A stretch of 64,000 bases of DNA from Nepenthes gracilis (Eukaryota > Streptophyta > Magnoliopsida > Caryophyllales > Nepenthaceae). A model generated the notes under the pieces. The model made no database searches. It was not told the origin of the DNA and worked only from the letters and a program-made list of their open reading frames with translations. Positions within the stretch are counted from its first letter, which is position 1. Every line of letters starts with the position of its first letter. Position numbers and translations under genes: made by a program. Positions 1 through 11,459 of this stretch are shown in pieces. Location: contig BSYO01000033.1 in assembly GCA_033239525.1 (NCBI GenBank), forward strand, positions 4,331,501 through 4,395,500, written 5' to 3'.

Positions 1-189
1 AACTACATTGAACGTAGCCAACCCATGTTTTACCTCTTCACAAGAACACATGCTCTTCCAAATCCTCACAGACCTCACAAATCCTTTTCGGCTAAAAGTC
101 GGTGACAATTTGGCCATCACCTTGGTCACCGATTTACTCGCCATCGACAACTATTCGACCTAGTCAATGCGTGGAGCCTTGAGAGCCAA

Positions 190-1223
190 AAATAAGTTTT
201 AGTTCATTAAGGGCACCGTTCCCAAACAGATCGACTCAAGCGATCATTTTTTCGAAGCCTTGGGACGATGCAATAATATGATAGTCTCCTGGATCCAAAA
301 CTCCATTAGCCCATCTATCAAATCTAGCGTTATTTTCGTTGATGATGCCTCTGAGATTTGGAATGAGTTACGTGACTGCTTTACCCAACAAAATGGGTCT
401 CGCATCTTTCAATTGAAAAAATCGTTGGCTAGCCTTCTGTAAGAACAAGACCAAGTAAGCGATATTACCATAAACTCAAAACTTTATGGGATAAACTTTT
501 AATTTATAACCCCCTCCCGAACTGTGATTGCGGTAAGATAAAGATTCTTGCTGATAGATATCAACCAGATTGTGTAATACAATTTTTGATGGGCTTAAAT
601 GACTCTTATTCTAATGCCCGAGACCAGATTATGTTGATGGATCCTCTTCCCTCTATTAATAAAATTTTCTCTATTATTCAACAACAAGAATGATAACACC
701 AGATGTCTGCCACCCAGCATTCGAACACAATGGCCTTAACAGCCAAAAGAAATTCTAATTATCCAAAAAATATTGCAAAAACGTTCATTTCTGTCAAGAG
801 AGATAGGCCTTTTGTGTTCACTATCGGATCACAGGGCATTCTGTGCAGCAGTGTTTCAAGGTTGGAAACACTGATGCTCTTGTGTGTTCCTATTGTAATA
901 AAATTGGGCATATTATGGATAAATGTTATCAATTGTATGGTTTTCCTCCTAACCATAAGTTGTATGGCAAATCTGGCAACATGATGTCTTTTGTCAATTT
1001 GTCGAGCTTCAAAACTCATACTGATCAAGAAGAAGATGCAGATGATAGGGTAGCACCGACTAAAGCCCAATTCAAACAACTCATGGACTTAATCCAAGCA
1101 AAAGATACTGCTGTTTCATCCCACACAGCCAAGCAAATCCAGCTTATATTCGACCCTAGCATTAAGCATCCGAAGGCTGCAAATATGACTGGTTATGCCT
1201 TCTGTGTGTCTCCTTCCCATTAG
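190..1223 (+). pseudogene. gag: copia gag remnant with CCHC zinc knuckle
   Basis: The 240-660 stretch carries the plant copia gag signature: a conserved W-I-Q-N-S-I-S block, then a D-A-S-E-I-W-N-E-L block, then Q-Q-N-G-S-R-I-F-Q-L. The reading frame breaks at a stop near 442 and changes frame before 700. The zinc knuckle at 885-926 is intact, with C-X2-C-X4-H-X4-C spacing and a following Q-L-Y-G-F-P-P stretch typical of these gag proteins. In a live element gag forms the cytoplasmic virus-like particle and the knuckle binds RNA. Here the product would be interrupted several times. Confidence 0.85.
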
Positions 1224-1249
1224 CATTCTGATAATAAGAAACACGTGTA

Positions 1250-2590
1250 AATTTCGGACACTAGGGCCACAGATCATATGATATGTGATCTGTCATTATA
1301 CGTTAATTATAAAGTCTAGATTTTATGCTCTGTCAAACTTTCGGATGGAAGTAATACATTTGTTTATCATATTGAAAATATTAAACTTACAGATAAATTG
1401 ATATGGTAAAATGTTCTTTGTGTTCATTCGTTCTCTTTCAATCTAATTTCTATAAAGAGGCTAACTGATACCCTTAATTGCTGTATGTTTTTCTTTTCTA
1501 ACCTCTGTTTGATTTAGAACATTGCCTCTTGGACAACGATTAGGATGGGTGAAAAAAGAAATAGGTTGTATCATTTGAAGCGCGCTAAAATACCTTCAAA
1601 TACTCTGACTGTTCTTCTTCTCAAGATTTCCAATCTAAACATAAAACTTTCCGTTCATTCTATTTTGTCTTCAACTGATATTTGGCATTGCCGTTTAGGG
1701 CACATATCTCATTCTAGACTTAAGTTAATTGATAATTCTCTTGTAAAAGGAGCATTATGTTTTATTAATAATAATCCTTGTTTTATTTGTCATATGGTTA
1801 TACAGCATCGTCTTCCTTTTTCTTCCAGCACCCATAAATCACACATCTTGTTTGAAATGATTCAGTATGATATATGGGGATCTTTCTTAGAAATCTCTTA
1901 CGACTGTTACAAATATTTTCTCACTATCATTGATGATCTTTCTAGAAGCATGTGAGTCTATCTTCTAAAACAAAAATTTGACACCAAACAGTGCTTGGAG
2001 AATTTCTACAAACTTATTGAAACACAATTCAATGTTAAAATTAGAATTATAAGAAGTAATAATGTGTCTGAATTTAACATGGGAGAGTTTTATAGTAAAA
2101 GTGGCATAATTCACCAAAGGAGTTGTGTTGAAACTCCACAACAAAATGGCATTGTTGAGCTTAAACACCAACATTTGTTGAACATTGTTAGGGCGATTAG
2201 ATTTCAGTCCGGGCTGCCCTTAAGATTCTGGAGTGATTGTATTCTTACAGCCGCATATATCATAAACAGAACACAAACTCCGTTATTAGATGATATGACC
2301 CTATACGAGGTTTTCTTTGTAGTAAAACCCAATTATGAAAATTTGAGAATATTTGGTTGCTTGTGTTTTGGTTCCACCATTTCTCATGTCCGTATAAAGT
2401 TAGATCTTAGAAGTAGAAAATGTGTCTTTTAGGTTAATCCTTTTGGATTTAAAGGATACAAATTGATTGACCTGAATAGCTATACTACATTTTATTCAAA
2501 AGATGTCATTTTTCATGAAAATATCTTTCCTCTCCGGAAAGTCAGTATTGACCAAAGCTCAGATACTCAACCCGATACATATTCATAAGA
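1250..2590 (+). pseudogene. copia protease and integrase remnant
   Basis: The protease active site near 1257 reads D-T-R-A-T-D-H where copia elements have D-T/S-G-A-T-D-H, so the catalytic-loop glycine is lost. GAG-pre-integrase follows (W-H-C-R-L-G-H at about 1683). The integrase zinc-binding region keeps C-X2-C near 1778. In the core, the first Asp is present in Q-Y-D-I-W-G, the second is Asn (R-S-N-N instead of R-S-D-N), and the Glu of P-Q-Q-N-G-I-V-E is kept near 2150. Stops at about 1953 and 2430 split it. Loss of the glycine and the second Asp would abolish both activities. Confidence 0.85.
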
Positions 2591-2603
2591 ACCTCCCAGT
2601 ATC

Positions 2604-3110
2604 ATGATTAGTAATGAACAACTATTCCAAACTCAACCGTTGGCATCCAATTTGCATGATACCTCTTTGAATCTTGTGGCTGAACCCACAGTTGAAGATA
2701 GTGAAGAAATACCTACTGTCCGTATTCACAGCCAGTTTGGTGAAAATCAGGAACAGTTGATTCACAATTATTCTGAACAAAATATATCTACTAATGCACA
2801 ATCTCTCATAGCTAGTCAGATACCTGTTCGTAGAACTACTAGAGTTAGAAGAGCACCTGAATATTTGAAAAAATTTCATTGCCATCAAGTATCTCAGACT
2901 TTACTCACTCAATCAGAAGTCTAGACTTCTCTAGGTATATCATATTCTCTTATAAATTGTATCTTACATTAAAAGCTATGTCTCACCTTTAGTCATTTTT
3001 CATCTTCCATAGCATCTTAAAGTGAACCACAAACATACGCACAAGCCATTTGTGATGAAAAATGGCATAACATTATAAAATTGAATCATAAAATTAAAAG
3101 CTATCCACTA
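2604..3110 (+). pseudogene. start of copia reverse transcriptase, truncated
   Basis: The linker before RT is recognisable (R-R-T-T-R-V-R-R-A-P-E-Y-L near 2835). Beyond the stop at 2924, frame-shifted pieces resemble the opening of the copia RVT_2 domain, including an A-I-C-D-E-K-W-H-N-like stretch near 3045-3080. The catalytic Y-V-D-D motif and the rest of RT are absent, so the element ends within the first tenth of RT. Confidence 0.6.
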
Positions 3111-4883
3111 ATCTTATATTTATAAACGTGACAATTGAATCATAAAATTGAAAAGAAATGACATAACATTATAAAATTGTGAAACCAACAACTCTACATC
3201 TTTGAATATGACTGTTGGATTTTAAAAATAATTAGATATGGTCTAATATTACGACTTTAGCTAACAATTATTCAAAATTATCCACTAAATATTGACTATG
3301 GATGTGTTGGTTAAATCTTAAAGGAAATAATTCCTCAAAAATAAAAGAAAAAGAATATGGGAGGTTATTTAATCGACCCCAAAATGGGCATCGTGCCACT
3401 ACAATGACAACCTCGTTGACACACGAAATGCATCTTAGGATATGAGAATCTTACAATCAAGAATTTGACAGTCAAGGATCTACCGAACAAAGCATCTTAT
3501 AATCTGATTACTTGCTAATTTTTACAATTTTAAATATTTAATATCAGTCTTGCAACAGTTATTTTACTCAAAAGATGTCAGAGCATGCTCTCGAGAATAA
3601 CTCATCTAAGAAAAAAATTCATAGTTTAATAATTCATTCTATACTTTTTCTCTTTCACAAACTCATTTATGTAAAAATTTATTATTAATTTAAATATTAA
3701 ATGATAAAATTGAAAAGTTATTCTCATTCTTATGAATGCCCTCATTGTCATTTGTGGCATGTCATGTTTGGATTAAAAAGTATAAAAGTTTGTTTATAAA
3801 TCTATTAGTTAGGAATTAAAATTCTATATACGTATTAATCGCATACTATTTTTATGTTTGATAATATTAATAATAAATAATAAAAATAATAGATTAATGA
3901 TAAATAACCAATAATAAAAGAGAATTACAAACAGGATAGCCAAACATTACCTAGTAGGGCTTTAAAAATTCGTTTTGGGCATTCCATTGAGTGGCTTGGT
4001 TCATGAGGTGTTGAAAGTGTTGGTTGAATAGTTCTTTCAAATATTAATATAATGTTTTCAATTATTTATAATTTTTTAAATAAATGATATATATTAAGAT
4101 TTAAAAAATTAAAAAATTTAAATATTCAACAAATAAATTATAAATCATAAATAAATTATAAGTAAATAAATATGCTCTTTTTTTTAAAAAAATTCACGAG
4201 TCATTTATCTGAAAAGTATGTTCTACCACCCCATGAAAAGTATGTTCCCACCACACCAAACTGGATCGCTCCCCTGTGTTGACATAAGCATGATATCAGC
4301 AAAAATAAATGGAAAAAACCCGTTTATTTATCTCGAATATTTATGTATATTAAATTGACATATTTATTTATTACTTTCCTATGTTTATTAAATTAGATTA
4401 AATTATCAATTATAACAATTTTAGATATGAGGCCGTAAAGTAATCGTATTTTTTCATTTAAATTAGTGTGTATTTAAATGTAGATACTTAAATTTAAAAG
4501 ATATCATATTTAACCACCTTAAAAGTTTTAGACTTTTTAAATTTAGACAATATAAATAGAATTACTCACTTTTATGGAGCCCAAATGTCAACGGTTTAAT
4601 AGAAGATATCATATAGTCAATCGAGTAGTACCGTTTGAATACGTGAATTAAAGGGTAAAGTCTAAACAACCATATATTGAAAGACTATAATGAATTGCTT
4701 AATCAGTCGATACATAAGAACGGCTGAAATAACGCTATATTTGAAAGTGAGGTGGTCCTATTATTAAATTAGACGACCGTTATACACTGCCAGTAATACT
4801 TTTCACTGATCCAAAATAGTATCATATACACGTATCGATCTCACATGCAGATTAATAAAATAGTATCTTTTGTTATAAATAAA
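3111..4883. other. AT-rich intergenic spacer
   Basis: No ORF with recognisable homology, no RNA gene and no LTR boundary is visible. The stretch has runs of A/T and a short local repetition of a Gly/Asn-free AT motif around 3075-3170 (two imperfect copies of gaatcataaaatt). It probably represents decayed repeat sequence. Confidence 0.6.
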
Positions 4884-5970
4884 TGTTGGGATAAAATGGG
4901 CAGCCGGATAGAATAACACATAGTAAAGGGAAAGAGGAAGAAGAAGCATACGCATGTTTTACGTGAAAACCCTTATGAATTTAGGGAAAAACTACGGGAG
5001 TAGAGTTTACAGTAAATCCACTATGTGAAATAGGTTATAAACCTCCAAGATGGAGTATCTGCTACACACCTGAGAATGACTCTCTCTCACCGGTGGTGCA
5101 CTCCTCTCTTTTCTTTCACCCTTGGATCTCACCTCCCTACACTCTACCATGTTCAGATGCTCTCTCTCTCACCTGTATGCCCAGCATGCGTATATATGAT
5201 GGTTTGCCTTGAGACCTTCAACCAATAGGCCAGTTGAGTGTGGTCAAAAGCCTGCCACCTGCTCTGCAACCTGCCAACAGCTTTATCTACCAACTCTGTA
5301 ACCTGCCGCCTGCACAGGCGGCGCACACGCTGCAGGTCTGCCACCTGCTTTGCTGTCCAACAACTTATTGCCAGCTGTCTACAACGTCCTCAGTCGTTAC
5401 TGTAGTCAAGTCCCTTCGCCGTCTGTGTCCATTGGCTATCACAAGAGTCTTCCGACATTCATTAGTTAATTCTACACTAGTAATACCAACTGATAAATTC
5501 TTCCTTCCCTCTGGTCAACATATTGACCGGCAATCCAAAGGCATTCCAGTATTTTCTACTCCGAAAATACTATCAGGAAATCCTCTCCTGATTTTCTTTC
5601 CAACTTTAGCCGGTCAACCTTCCGTTGACCAGATCTACAACCATCCGGTCAATCTTCCGTTGACTGGCCCGTTGACCGTCCTCCACAGCCATCCGGTAAA
5701 CCTTCTGTTGACCGGCACCTAGACCGTCCTTCCTAGCCATCCGGTCAACATTCCTGTTGACCGTCTTTGCTACCCGTCCGCCATCCAGCAGCACTCCTGT
5801 AACCCTTAGACGGTCATCCTCCTGTTGACCGTATTCAGCTGGCAGTCCACCGGTTAATCTTCATTGACCATTTTTGCCTTCCAGCCGGTCAACATTCGTT
5901 GACTTGCTAATGCACCCCGATGACAAATTAGTTTGTTGAGTCACCCACAAGGGAATGACCTACCACAACA
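4884..5970 (-). mobile_element. copia-type solo LTR, TSD ATAAA
   Basis: On the minus strand the LTR starts TGTTGTGGTAGG at 5970 and ends ...CCCAACA at 4884. It is flanked by a perfect 5-bp target-site duplication, ATAAA, at 4879-4883 and 5971-5975. The minus strand also has the copia LTR leader block: a GTTTTTCCC-like stretch then ...TTTTCACGTAAAACATG near 4950-4995, and a TATATA box at about 5190. No internal domain adjoins either end, so it is a solo LTR left by LTR-LTR recombination. At 1087 bp it is long for copia. The ORFs inside it are not genes. Confidence 0.88.
5505..5905. promoter_or_regulatory. dense cluster of W-box cores (TTGAC) in the U3 of the solo LTR
   Basis: About a dozen TTGAC/GTCAA cores occur in roughly 400 bp, most inside a longer CCGGTCAAC or GTTGACCG context and often as inverted pairs 15-20 bp apart. 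TTGAC(C/T) is the binding core of plant WRKY factors. The stretch lies upstream of the minus-strand TATA box of this LTR, where an enhancer would sit. Binding is an inference; the cluster is directly visible. Confidence 0.55.
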
Positions 5971-7008
5971 ATAAAATCTCACCCTAGAGGAAAATAAAAG
6001 AAAACAAAGAAAGAATAATAAAATAATACTATTCAATCAGTCGAATACACTATAGGAATATAACTTTCTAAATATACATTTATTCCCATCATTTTTTATT
6101 TTTAACATTTTCTTCCTCGTCATTTTTCTAAATTCACTAGAAAGATTATTAACTTAAATGTAAGATGATTTATCAAAAAGTGAATTTTATATACCTTTTA
6201 CATCTAATTTATTTGGTTATGGTATGCAAGATTCTGATTCATAATTTTAAAAATCAGATCCATTTATATTTAAACATTCAAGTGAAGTAATGGATTTTAT
6301 AGTTTATATGATAATTCAAATTCTCGAAATGTATTAAATATATTAACAGAAAATATTTTTAAAATCACTTAAAATATATTTAAAACGTATCATAATCTAA
6401 TAAAAAATGATAGTGAGACAGATTTAGATGAGAGAAATTCAACCTTAATTTAACATAATATTTGTTACCTATAACCCAACTTAGCCCGTAATATTTTAAA
6501 ATTGGGTAAAAATATTTAATATTGTGGATTATGTCTAAACTCAAATCAAAACAAAAGTATATTCAAAAAAATCAAAATTCAACAGTACTGACGTAGTTTC
6601 ATTTAATTAAATCAATATGGTAATTTATTAATATATGTTTTAATTTATAATCTTCGAAAAGTGATTTAGAGGCTCAAAAATATAAAAATATATTTAACTA
6701 ACTATAAATATTTTATAATATTAAATTTATAATAATTGATAGATAAATAAAATATTATGTTAGAATAAATATAGGGATAACCCTATAATATTTCACATTT
6801 GATTTTTCTTTTCTGGTTAAATTGGATTTTTCCAAAACTGTATGTTTGAATTATAAAATTGAAAATATAATTAAATTTATAACTTCAAATTTATTATTTA
6901 GCCTACATAATTTGAAAAGAAAATTAAAATCAGGTTACAAATTTATACTAGAGGTGAATAACAAAATAGTTACCAATGCTAATATTTTATTTTATTTTAT
7001 AGAAATAT

Positions 7009-7920
7009 TGATGCATCTTGAATTTAAATTTTGGTTAGATTTGGGCTCAACTGCTCTTCGGGTCCGGTCATCGTCCTGTATATTTGGAATCCTGCACACC
7101 ACAACAGACAATAAGAAATCAGAGAAAAATGGCGGGACTCGCTTTCTAATTTATTCTTCGACGTTCAAAACAGTAATCGGCTTTCTAAGAAAAAAATGTA
7201 AAACAGAGTATGCAGAGATGAATGGTAGGTGAGGGATTTGAGAATGAGGATCGGAAGTGCACTCATGGAAAGTGGCTTTGGTCGTAGAGTGTTCGTAGAG
7301 AGCGATTTCTCTGAGTACTGAGTTCGTCGGAAACTAGTAATAGAGGAAAGGACAGAGTGATTGGATGTTTGAGAATTGGATAGCTTTTGCTAACTTGAGT
7401 ATATAATAGAGCTTGTCTATGAAGTGAATATCTGTGGCTTTTTATAGCTATGGGCCTTTGCTATCTTCCTTAGGTAGCGATGTGGGATGCCTGCTTTCTG
7501 AGAGGATCATTTCCTTTTTTCAGATGGATGCGTGCGCCATTCTAGGTTGCAATGGTTAAGAAGGAGGATTATCTCAATCTGCGGATATGTTGCGTGCAGT
7601 GACTATTGAGGTTGTTGTTGTGAGTTGCACGCTAGTTTAAGAGTTTTTCTTTCGGGATGTGCTCTATTTCTGGGGAATTTGAGTTACAGATGGGATTACC
7701 ATCCTCAGAGTAGTGGAGAATTAGAGCAGATAACCGTTAAATATGAAAAAGTGCGCGTGGGCTGATTTTGGTTTGGGCCATATTTGTTTTGGGCAGCGTT
7801 CGGTCTGCTTGGGACGTTTCTCCGATCAACGGAAGCGTTGACCGTCCCATGGACAAATGAGTCGTTATATATTCTGAGTCATTTACTCTTTTGGATTGGC
7901 CCATTATAGCGTCCCCATCA
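7009..7920 (-). repeat. 3' LTR of Tat element 1
   Basis: On the minus strand it begins TGATGGGGACGC at 7920 and ends ...AGATGCATCA at 7009. The end resembles that of element 2 (...GGGACGTATCA). The first 127 bp match the remnant at 15275-15401. Confidence 0.85.
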
Positions 7921-7945
7921 CTAGTCCCTATGCCGGTGGCCTGAA
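7921..7945 (-). other. PPT-proximal block of Tat element 1
   Basis: The minus strand immediately before the LTR reads CCGGCATAGGGACTAG. Element 2 has CCGGCATAGGGGGCTAG at the same place (21971-21987). This conserved block is the expected site of the polypurine tract that primes plus-strand DNA synthesis. Confidence 0.6.
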
Positions 7946-8619
7946 TTTTTGGCCTCTGGTATGTTTACGATGAGACGTGACTGACCATGTTGTCTTCTCA
8001 AGTATATCCCAGATTCTCCTTTTCATTGTTTCCGACGTAATTCCCCTACTTTTCTATTCTTTGCAAATTCATCAGGCTAATGTCTTTTGGCATTTAGTAC
8101 TTCTGCCTGCTTCTTCGGGCGCTATAAATCGAGAGATTTTTACGTTCCTTTGCATTGTCTTCCTCGATACCAGGTGGGATGGCACGAGAGATCGACATCG
8201 CTAGGAAGCTTGCAGCCCTTGTTGCTAGTTTGGAGTTTAGGCTATTCATGTTCCATGGTACTGCTGTTTCGAGTCATGGAGTTTAAACTGCTTTAGTTGC
8301 TCCTTTTGGTGCAGGATGTCGCTATGGTCACCCCTTTCTGCGAGAGTGACTGTTATTAAGATTTGAATTCGAATTTAAATCTTCTCACATTCGAATCTTG
8401 ACAACTCTTCAAGAGTTGAGTTGGCAGCCTCCTTATGTTGCTCTCTCTCTTTCCGTCTCTATTGTCGTGTATTGGCCTCTGTTGGCCGTATAACTTGTAA
8501 AGAGGAAGTTAATGAGAAAACTTACAGTTATTTGTGCAAATAATTTCTCTATTGGCTTCTTTGTCTTTTGTTGCCATGCATACTTTGCTATTTTTTATTT
8601 TACACTATGAAATGGAAAG

Positions 8620-8995
8620 TGATTGGATCCGTTGACCATATAACTTGATTCCAAAAAGTGGAATGGAGCCGTAATGGTTGTTGACTGGATTCATTGACCG
8701 TAATACTTGAATCTGGAGAATGGAATGGAGATGAATGTTGATCGAATTTGTTGACCATAATGCTTGAATCCGGGGAACAGAGTGGAGATGAAGGTTGACT
8801 GAATTCGTTGACTGTAGCGCTCGAATCCGGAGAATGGAGTGAAGACAAAAGTTGATTGGATTCGTTGACCGTTACACTCAAATTTGGAGAATGGAGTGAA
8901 AACGAAGGTTAACCGGATTTGTCAACTGTAACGCTCGAATCTAGAGAACAAAGTGGAGATGAAGGTTGACTGGATTCATTAACCGGTTTGAATTC
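8620..8995. repeat. about six tandem copies of a 60-bp unit
   Basis: Units of about 60 bp recur as a GTTGACTGGATTCGTTGACC-like head, then a cgctcGAATCcGGAGAATGGAGTG-like tail. The period is close to a multiple of three. On the minus strand at 8881-8640 it gives a repeating 20-residue S-P-D-S-S-x-x-V-N-E pattern. Most units hold one or two TTGAC cores. It lies between the antisense ORF and the 3' LTR of Tat element 1, where such elements often carry tandem repeats. Coding is unlikely. Confidence 0.8.
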
Positions 8996-9345
8996 GGTGA
9001 ATATGGGGGATTGTCTTCGATGCATTACTTTATTCTGCTGCCGGCTGGGCAGTCAAAGAGTTGTAAAGTCGTTTGGGGACTCTTGCCTCTCTCAGTGACC
9101 TGTAGCATTTTGCCACATGTCGTCGCATATGATGGCTGCAATTCCAACAATTAATGTGCCAGAAGATATAACTTGACTGCGTCTTCTCCAGATTCAACAC
9201 GTGTCCGTTATGATTGTCGCGCCTTTTCGATGCGCTATTTCATTTTGACGACGGCAACCTTTATAAAAATGACACGGCGGTTCAAGTCTTCCTCCATCGC
9301 ATCACAACTATTCGAGTCTTCTTCTTCCTTTGCCCTTCTGTTTCC

Positions 9346-11000
9346 ATGGCGCCCACTATTAATGCAGTCTCCTTTGTTCTTGACTTCAGTGATGTTAATG
9401 CTCTCTATATGCAGTATAACATCCCGAGCTCCATTGTGTTCACAGTCCCTGGGAGGCTTAATGGGGCTTGCTCTCCACCTGAGAGACACATTACTTTTTA
9501 GGAGGTTCATTTGCAGAATGGGTTTCATCTTCCAGTCCGTAAAGAGCTGCTTTGCATCTTCATGGCATTTGGTGTCCCTATCACACGGTTCCACACAAAT
9601 GCTGTGTGTTACCTTTACTCGCTTTGCATCTTCCTTCGCCATCATTTATGGCTGCTATTTGTGAAGGCCGTGAGGGTCATATTCCGGTTCATCTAGAGTG
9701 GAGATTGGATTTCGTTCTCTCTCCGGGAGTTACGCATTAGTAGCGCCATCTATGAGTTGATGAAGAATTGAAAGGACTGATTCTTTTTTGTAAGGGTATT
9801 TGACAATTGGCCTTATCCAAAGATTGGGGCAACGTCCCTGAGGTCTTCACTAGGAAGCCCCTAAAGCAAAGGTGGAGGCCGTGGAGCCTTTGTTGCAGGT
9901 GGTGCGGGAGCACCTCCATGAGTTTAGGAGGGACCATTTGGTGTCCCATGAGGAGGCTAGGCGGCTCGTTGGGGTCCTCCTTTGCCTGTCTAGAAGTCCA
10001 AAGCTCCCCCATCAGCGCCATTGCAGCCCAAGGGAAAGGCTGGGGCTTTTGCCAGTGGCGATCCTCCTAGCAACCCCAAAAAGAAGCGGGCTACTCCTGT
10101 TTTTCCTTCCTCTTCGTCTTCCACCGAGCCTGATTATCACATGGTTGGGTGCCTAGTAGGCGTTAGCGAGCATTCTATGGTGGAGACTTCTGTTAGTCTT
10201 TTAGATTTAGGAGTTGTTGAGGGAGTCGCCACCGAAGAGCCTGGCATCGAGCCACAGTTGTTGGGCGCATCTGTGGCACCAATCGTGCCAACGGAGTTGG
10301 CGCTTGTTGCCAGAGGGTTGGAGGAGCCAGTCGTTGAGTAGCCTGCAGGGCTAGTTGTTGGGTAGCCTACAGTATCAGCGGTGGCGCTGTTGACAGAGCC
10401 GGTGGATGCTAGTGACGTCGGCGACCCGTTGCACTGCTTCCTGCGGTGATGGGCATCGTAGAAGCCGCTCTAGTGGAGGTTCCCACTGAGGAAGCCAGAG
10501 TCGTTGCGGGAGCCATGATCACTGCAGAGTTGGCTCATTTGGCCACCACACTTAGTCTTTCAATTGGCCCATTAGAGGACCTCACACAGTAGAGCCCGAA
10601 GTCGTAGGAACCGACTGGAAAGAAGGAGAGCAAGTTCTTGACGGTAAACTCCCGTGGGAAACTTCCACTATCTTTTGATTCCGCCGGCTTGGTTTGACTT
10701 GTTCTTACCTCTTTGGGATTGCAGGACTAGAGGATACCTGGAGTGGTGATGAATGGTTTGCGCTAGTGGGTAGAAATGATTGACGAAAGGGAGGAGGAAA
10801 TTCTCCGATTGACGGTGCTCCTGAGTCACTCTAGTGCTATTGCCTCCCAGGCCCAAAAAGATCGGGAAGAGAATGTTGCTCTCAAGTTTGAGTTAGAAGA
10901 GCTGAAAGAGAGATTGGGGAGCTTGGAAGCTTAGGCCACCAAAGCTGAACGGCAAGCTGGTGAACTTCAAGTGAAGATCGCCATGCTTGAGGCTGAGATG
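9346..11000 (+). pseudogene. antisense accessory ORF of Tat element 1 (gypsy-type 'transposase' PF04195-like plus coiled coil)
   Basis: This lies on the plus strand, opposite to the element's pol. From the ATG at 9346 the protein resembles the N-terminal domain annotated in plants as putative gypsy-type transposon (PF04195): a Y-x-x-Y-N-I-P-S block, V-P-G-R, A-C-S-P-P, then after a TAG at 9499 in the same frame E-V-H-L-Q-N-G-F-H-L-P and F-H-T-N-A. A plus-strand TATA-like TTTATAAAAA lies near 9268. Proline- and acid-rich segments follow to 10340 in shifted frames. Near 10775-11000 a heptad-rich coiled-coil stretch appears (E-E-L-K-E-R-L-G-S-L-E-A, stop at about 10932). The same protein is encoded antisense in element 2. 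Its function is unknown and this copy is broken. Confidence 0.7.
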
Positions 11001-11459
11001 TCAGTCCACCTGTGCCTGGGTGTAGTGAGCCCATTGCTGAAAGCTAGAATTTGGGAAGGCGTCAACCTCTGAAGGCAGGTTGTCTCTCTGGTGTCACATG
11101 ACTTCCCAGTTGTCGTTCTCAACCCTATGAATAGTATAGTTTTGGAGTGCGAGAACTTGGTTGACTACTCTTAGGCTAGAGGGGAGCCTTCCTCTCACCC
11201 TTCTATTGGATCCGCGCCTTAGTTGTGACTTTTGTATTTTATTTTTCCCTTCTACGTAAAAATTGTTATACATTGAGCTCTTATTAATGGAAAAAAGTTT
11301 ATTCCAGTAGCGTGTCAATTTCTCTACCTTTGCCAAACTTTCCTCTTTTTTATTTTTTTTTGAGCCGACCGACTTGTCATGCTTATGCGGCGTTACTGGT
11401 CGTATTTGGACTTTGACCATCCCATGTACTGTAGGCGGGTTCAATCAAGTAAAGGCATG

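Larger units (their letters stand above)
1..3110 (+). mobile_element. Decayed, truncated Ty1/copia retrotransposon
   Basis: Domains appear in copia order on the plus strand: gag with a zinc knuckle, aspartic protease, GAG-pre-integrase, integrase core, then only the first part of the reverse transcriptase. Many in-frame stops and frame changes break the polyprotein, so it cannot be expressed whole. Integrase lying before reverse transcriptase is diagnostic for Ty1/copia and against Ty3/gypsy. The left LTR lies outside the window. On the right, homology fades near 3110, just inside the RT domain, and no RT core, RNase H or 3' LTR follows. Clade assignment is not possible by eye. Confidence 0.9.

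Noticed and set aside
5234..5722. 162-codon plus-strand ORF
   Set aside because: It lies in the U3 region of a solo LTR, and its Pro/Leu/Thr content comes from the repeated CCGGTCAAC motif.
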